A DNA stretch of 64,000 bases. Source: Endotrypanum monterogeii. Lineage: Eukaryota > Euglenozoa > Kinetoplastea > Trypanosomatida > Trypanosomatidae. Below are positions 60,501-64,000 of this stretch, piece by piece. The stretch lies in assembly GCA_000333855.2 (NCBI GenBank), contig CM007319.1:1020755-1084754 (forward strand). Direction: 5' to 3'. The notes below the pieces were generated by a model. That model had not been told where the DNA came from. It worked only from the letters and a program-made list of their open reading frames with translations, and searched no databases. A program made the translations under genes and the position numbers. Numbering within the stretch: the first letter of the stretch is position 1; every line of letters begins with the position of its first letter.

Positions 60501-61186
60501 CTCTGCGGGGAGAACTGCCAGTCCGTCGGAAATGTGTGCGGGGGAGCGGCTGCCATGAGGGCGGCCTTCGATGACAGCACTGCAGGGAAATCGACATCAA
60601 GGAAAAGCACCTCCCCTCCAGGAAAAGAAACATGTTCCGACGAGGGTGAGCTCAAGAGAGATGAAGGGGACGCAGCCGCGTATGAACTGTCCCTGGTGAT
60701 CAAGTCGACAGACGCCAGCAGCAGTCGAAATGCCAAGGTGTCGTAGCCGGCTCCGAGGGAGATCACCTGTACAGGCGGAGGGCAGGGTGAACTCGGTGTG
60801 ACCGACGCCAGTCGTTCCGGGGCTTTAAAATACCCTTTGACAAGCCGCACGACCAAGTCCGTCATTATGGCCATGCGCAGGTAGTAGCCTCGGTTGACTA
60901 GCGGAGACCGTCTTGAGGGTTTTTTCACAAAATGCCGCAAAAACGTATCACGGATGTAATTATGGGCGACGGCTGAACGCTTGCTGACGACACTGTCATC
61001 ATTCGTGTGTTGCACTCGCACATCAACGCTACTATCAACGATCTTGATTTTTTGTTTGACCTTGTTTGCTTTTTTTTCCTTCTTGCGAGACAGTGCCGCC
61101 TCTCCGAGAATCGACTGAGGGAGAAGTGAGGTAGGTGGTGAACACACCTCTTCTAAGGTGGCTTTGGTGCCCACCGACTGCATCAT
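57533..61186 (-). CDS. TYW4: TYW4-TYW5 fusion: methyltransferase, kelch repeats and JmjC domain for wybutosine synthesis
   Basis: A 1217-residue three-part protein acting on position 37 of tRNA-Phe. First comes a leucine-carboxyl-methyltransferase-type domain (about 65-430) with ISLGAGYDTLAFRL, the LFLDVDFP acidic loop and IIYAECVMQYMPSEDA, as in TYW4/LCMT2. Then several kelch repeats (about 440-860; GG doublets as in LVWGGR, LLLGGK, LILGGSS and GVLGGG). Last is a JmjC/cupin domain (about 900-1217) with WTHYDTLDNVLCQVVGTKRV, NIDTPDLVRYP, LRPGDMLFIPSMWFHQI and DLYGNKD, closely like TYW5, with iron ligands His1028, Asp1030 and His1105 all present. One chain would thus carry both the methyl/methoxycarbonyl transfer and the hydroxylation. 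From memory, fungal Ppm2 proteins show a similar fusion. The first ATG is at 61186; the frame upstream starts with GTG. Confidence 0.93.
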   Translation of the reverse strand: MMQSVGTKATLEEVCSPPTSLLPQSILGEAALSRKKEKKANKVKQKIKIVDSSVDVRVQHTNDDSVVSKRSAVAHNYIRDTFLRHFVKKPSRRSPLVNRGYYLRMAIMTDLVVRLVKGYFKAPERLASVTPSSPCPPPVQVISLGAGYDTLAFRLLLASVDLITRDSSYAAASPSSLLSSPSSEHVSFPGGEVLFLDVDFPAVLSSKAALMAAAPPHTFPTDWQFSPQRYACPVRSPFYSAVGVDLRAAQTELLPRLHQYGPAGFSALNPTIIYAECVMQYMPSEDAAALLALLAASFPNAVFLAYDQVSPSDSFGHVMQNSLRQKNSPLLGIQSCPDGAHMTRRAHAAGMRRAWWGDFYRISAFCLAGAETARVDALEEFDELEEWSEMCEHYGITMSITSTAWDSIATNYCAAHPAFVEYSVGGIPLNTRDVSRSKLPASVKGTLHSWPSARYGFEGWGNGGVAVEPLANGDRLLISFGGFAAGKQHQRVSTVYVHSLQEGELPVVVADKDIHTTGSDGKCTRSAHPPPMVFHTFSHLAPGKYLVWGGRTNPSSPSNDAYLLTLELPPTVRSGSPVTARWRALSVCSDDEPCCCPSPRFRHSMVSLGGTADEAILLLLGGKCSDPGVGEELECIRVTVSMRCLTISYEVLDCCAAAGLVPPPLHSAAAIALSSDLVLVHGGVVLGRDVCNEHIWQLRLSTRKWSRLIVSHDEGRYAHSLTRVTVDDEDFLLILGGSSCTSKADIPLGMLLPLSVFDHHCDEATASATAAVVSFPAEAPWWSRHSCVALGKGVVGVLGGGYTCFSFGTYTAKPQLLFLGETVDEKAWRLSTSSPAVSYRRGGTGVSYPTAPGVVYSYDQLLSRPWGGVREYTHYSAAAFLDVSKEATQPVVFREVPLGGCLSKWGSSQYLKKTEGKSLVSVHVCERSQRLDFVRKNFTFRHVTLEKLIEHFEDATKDFCKTHEPERETWYFRSVAAHMKSERSNLWTDFPELGKDFVLPPGAKEYIEPRIHQSCLRMSAPPLELWTHYDTLDNVLCQVVGTKRVVLFPPSEYNNLYMAGSSSAVVNIDTPDLVRYPRFIEACKAAQEVILRPGDMLFIPSMWFHQITTLLTDAEVTHSEDASVSDLYNISVNVFYRHFSDPTVYDAKDLYGNKDIPAVSRTREDLYSAVRDVVAKARLTEGDNAPHFPPTYVEFSLRQFMQDLERSLTEISNTHNT

Positions 61187-61958
61187 GAACTGAGGAAGCG
61201 CAAGGAGCACAAAGAGGAAAATATGGAAATGCTATGTGTGGGAGTGAGGCAGGGAAGGGGAGGAGGGGGGGGGAATTCAAGTGTAGCCGGATAGTGGCCG
61301 AGGCCCGAGGACGAAGAATCTATACCTGACTGACGCGCCTCGCCTCTAGTAGGTCAGTCAAACTGTGAAGATGCCTGTGAGTGTGATGAGGTTCCTTGGG
61401 CATTGAAAAAACAAAATCACACAACACAAAAAGCCAGGTAGCAGGTCCGTGTATCTGTTCTGCCTACCCACTAACATTTCATTTCTGCGAGTAGATTGCT
61501 GCAGAAAGACCCCAAAAACTGCAATCGGAGTTCGCTTGAGCACACACACACACCAAAAAAAAAAAAGATCAACCTGATCGACTCATCTTCACAGCATCAG
61601 GCACCCGACAATTCAGCAGATGAGAGCAGACAACAACAAAAGCTCTCAGATCCAAAGCCTTCCTTGAGTAACCCTAAAATTGGCCTATCAGTGACCTCTG
61701 TGAACGTATTACCTGGGAAAAAAAAATTATTTTTGCCCAATTGCGGTCTGGAAATGGGAAGCGTCACACATGTCTTCGACTTGGCAGAACTGTATCGAAA
61801 TTGGTTGAAAGCAATGTCGAAGCAATGGTGCGCTCCTTCTTTCGGGTTCAATAAGAGTTCGCTACCTCATCCTCTCACCCGCTTTCTCCACGAAGATCAA
61901 AAAGGGGGATAAAAAAAAACAAAAAGTATCACCCATGAGGCCAAAAACCACGCCTCTG
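61187..61958. other. Intercistronic spacer
   Basis: A 772-base spacer between the PPR gene and the TYW4 fusion. It holds CA repeats near 61542 and A runs at 61554-61566, but no long TA microsatellite. No gene supported. Confidence 0.75.
61190..61215 (-). promoter_or_regulatory. Possible trans-splice acceptor for the TYW4 fusion gene
   Basis: On the minus strand a pyrimidine-rich stretch ends in CCTCAG (AG at 61190-61191), only three bases before the ATG at 61186. If used, the 5' untranslated part beyond the spliced leader would be extremely short, so another acceptor further upstream may be the main one. Confidence 0.35.
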
Positions 61959-64000
61959 TCACCGACGCATCATTTTCGTGTTTTGCTCAAAAGTGAGGCC
62001 CTCCGGCATGTCCCCTTGGACATCTCGGAGCAAAAAATCTGCCTCCTCCGTGCCCACCTCGTCATCCTGCGGAGTCAACCGTTGTAACGAAGGATCCCCC
62101 TGCAGAGACGTTGGAAACATCAATGAGTCGGTGGCAGCTTCCACCTTGCCTGTGTCCACCTCCGCAGAGGTCAATCCTCTCCATTTCAGCACGGTTTGTG
62201 CCAAGTCGACTTTGCCTGCCTTGAGGAGCAAACTACTTAGTGTGACGCTTGTATTGCGACTCAGCGGAAACCCTTGCTTCTCCATTTCTGTCAGAAGAAA
62301 GGCGACCTTGCCATGCTCGCCAGCGCGGGCAAAAGCGCTGACGCAGGTGTTGTAGATAAAAGCGCTCTTCGGCAAGTTTGCTGTGTCTAGCAATTCCTGC
62401 AGCTTTACGGTGTCTCTCAGGCGTGCGTATAGCATATACACCGACTCCACATCACGCAGGCGACACTCGGGGTGTGCCAGCAACAGTGTGATGTAGCGTC
62501 GCATCTGCTCCTCGTTCCCAATTTGGCAGAACGTGGAAGCAACCGTGGCGAGCAGACGACTGCTCAGCACAATGTGGCTGCCGCTCACTATTTCTTCGAC
62601 GAGCGCCTCGGCCTCATTTGGCATGCGGGCCCGAGCGTAGGTGTTGAGAAGCACAACGTAGGCGAACTCTTCCATCGCTATTCCCCGTTGCTTGCGCTCC
62701 TCTACGAGTTCGAGGAGGCCCTCGAACCGCTTCGCCCGGCCGTAGCCCTCAAACAAAATGTTGTAGGTAACTGCGTTCTCACGAAACCCCTCCGACTTCA
62801 TCTTATCACGCACTGTCTCCATTTTGTTCACGTCTCCACACTTCGCGTACGCGTTCATTGCTTGGTGGTACGTGATCAGCGTGGGCACTGCGTTCGTGGA
62901 TTTTGACATTTCGTCGAGGATCGCCTCCATCTCAGTGAGTCGACCCATCTTACCCAGCATGTCCACCACCGTCGTGGCGGTCACCGGGTTTGGGGGCACC
63001 AGCTTCATCATCGTATCCAGTATCTCCTGTACCTTCATCATGTTGTTGAGCGTCATGTACACGTCAAGAAATCGATTGTAGACTGGCATTGTCACCGTCA
63101 TTTTGCTCTGCAGGAGATCTGCCCAGCACTGATCGACGGCATCCGCGTCTCCCAGCTTCTCGAAGGCTGAGGCGACATCGGCAAAGAAGAGAGGTGTGTG
63201 TATCTGATTGCTCGAAAGCGCCTTGTGTACGTACTGACGGACCCCCTCGGTGTCCTGAAAATGTGCGAGAGACGTGACTAATACGCTAAATAACCGCTCA
63301 TTCATGGGTACTTGCCGCGCCTCCATCTCGCTCAATACAGCGTTGAACTGTGTGCGGTTGCGGTGCAAGGTAGCATTGCGCAGCAGGACGCGGTATACGT
63401 TGGCTGACTTGTAGGGTAGACGAGCAAGAAAAGCATCCATAGATTCAGGCCGATCATTCTGTGCGTAGTGGTTCAACACCTCGGCCTGAACCGCATCGTT
63501 GGCGAGAAGACCGTACTGCTCCGCGTCCTTCACGATGGCATCGCCACGGATGACATCCTTCGGGTAGGAGCGAAGCATCTGAATGATAAGTGATGGGCTC
63601 ACGTTGTACGTGGCTCCTTTTGACGCCTTCTGCTTCGCGTCCCGGAAGAGCTGCTCAATCTTGGTGTAGTCGCCAAGGGCGTGAAATACACGCACCAAAG
63701 TTGGGTACATAGGACCGTCAACCTGCATGCCTCGGCTCCGCATCTCGGCCAGGTACTTTTCCACGAGTCGGGGATAGTAGCGGTCCAAGACACGGAATAC
63801 ATTTTGATAGGTTTGTGTGGTGTGGTAGACCTCCTTGCGAGTCATCTCTTCCTTCAACGCAATAACCTCTTTGACATTATACGCGTGCGCGTACCACCGC
63901 AGCATCTCATCGTAGAGCTTGTGGTCTTTGACAAGGCCCACCTTGTCGAGGAGGTCGAAGCACTTGCGCATGTCCTCCAATCTGCCCAGAACGCCCAAGC
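61959..64000 (-). CDS. Pentatricopeptide repeat protein, N-terminus outside window
   Basis: At least 680 codons of a PPR protein, open at the right edge of the window and without an ATG near the edge, so the true start lies beyond. Degenerate 35-residue helical repeats fill most of the chain, for example units with TYQNVFRVLDRYYP, PMYPTLVRVFHALGDYTKIE, NVYRVLLRNA, PVYNRFLDVYMTLNN, TYHQAMNAYAKCGDVNKM, TYNILFEGYGRAKRFEGLLE and FIYNTCVSAFARAGEHGKV; I estimate at least fourteen. PPR proteins bind organellar RNA, and trypanosomatids use many in mitochondrial RNA processing and mitoribosomes. The specific role is unknown. The last 60 residues are acidic and non-repeat. Confidence 0.92.
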   Translation of the reverse strand, partial: LGVLGRLEDMRKCFDLLDKVGLVKDHKLYDEMLRWYAHAYNVKEVIALKEEMTRKEVYHTTQTYQNVFRVLDRYYPRLVEKYLAEMRSRGMQVDGPMYPTLVRVFHALGDYTKIEQLFRDAKQKASKGATYNVSPSLIIQMLRSYPKDVIRGDAIVKDAEQYGLLANDAVQAEVLNHYAQNDRPESMDAFLARLPYKSANVYRVLLRNATLHRNRTQFNAVLSEMEARQVPMNERLFSVLVTSLAHFQDTEGVRQYVHKALSSNQIHTPLFFADVASAFEKLGDADAVDQCWADLLQSKMTVTMPVYNRFLDVYMTLNNMMKVQEILDTMMKLVPPNPVTATTVVDMLGKMGRLTEMEAILDEMSKSTNAVPTLITYHQAMNAYAKCGDVNKMETVRDKMKSEGFRENAVTYNILFEGYGRAKRFEGLLELVEERKQRGIAMEEFAYVVLLNTYARARMPNEAEALVEEIVSGSHIVLSSRLLATVASTFCQIGNEEQMRRYITLLLAHPECRLRDVESVYMLYARLRDTVKLQELLDTANLPKSAFIYNTCVSAFARAGEHGKVAFLLTEMEKQGFPLSRNTSVTLSSLLLKAGKVDLAQTVLKWRGLTSAEVDTGKVEAATDSLMFPTSLQGDPSLQRLTPQDDEVGTEEADFLLRDVQGDMPEGLTFEQNTKMMRR

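Overview
The window looks like nuclear DNA of a trypanosomatid (Kinetoplastea). All seventeen protein genes I can support are intronless and read right to left on the minus strand. They are separated by long non-coding spacers with polypyrimidine tracts on the coding strand, as expected for one polycistronic unit matured by trans-splicing and polyadenylation. I see no strand switch, tRNA, rRNA, spliced-leader gene or CRISPR array. Coding sequence is clearly more GC-rich than the spacers, which are full of (TA)n, (CA)n and homopolymer runs. The genus cannot be fixed. A 122-bp dispersed repeat near gene 3' flanks recalls the small degenerate retroposons of Leishmaniinae, but that is inference.

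Left third (1-25 kb), mostly membrane proteins: two paralogous major facilitator superfamily transporters (316-2379 and 17182-19311) flank a small single-span protein (3739-4245), a type I membrane protein with a C-type-lectin-like ectodomain (9694-10875) and a membrane-anchored alpha/beta hydrolase (13463-14674). Spacers here are unusually long, one of them 5.4 kb.

Middle (23-44 kb): a protein of unknown function (23056-24756), selenocysteine lyase (25358-26725), the Paf1-complex subunit LEO1 (28653-30359), a small basic protein (31811-32266), a pseudokinase (32995-35208), TRAPP subunit BET5/TRAPPC1 (36069-36494), a SpoU/TrmH-like protein with diverged catalytic motifs (37382-39286), a protein resembling bacterial DUF5939-cyclases with two degenerate class III cyclase-like segments (40320-42488), and a Tctex1-type dynein light chain (43731-44102).

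Right third: a 6.1-kb gene-free stretch (44.1-50.2 kb) with a 150-base assembly gap and plus-strand sequence recalling the end of a non-LTR retrotransposon; then a large coiled-coil protein (50238-53528), dolichol kinase (54213-56078), a TYW4-TYW5 fusion for wybutosine synthesis (57533-61186) and a pentatricopeptide repeat protein that runs off the window (61959-64000).

The neighbours do not form a pathway, which is normal for these organisms. Start codons were set on the first plausible in-frame ATG; several open frames extend upstream through non-ATG codons into pyrimidine-rich leaders and were trimmed. The most unusual item is the DUF5939/cyclase-like protein; the pseudokinase, the lectin-like surface protein and the retroposon traces are also worth a second look.
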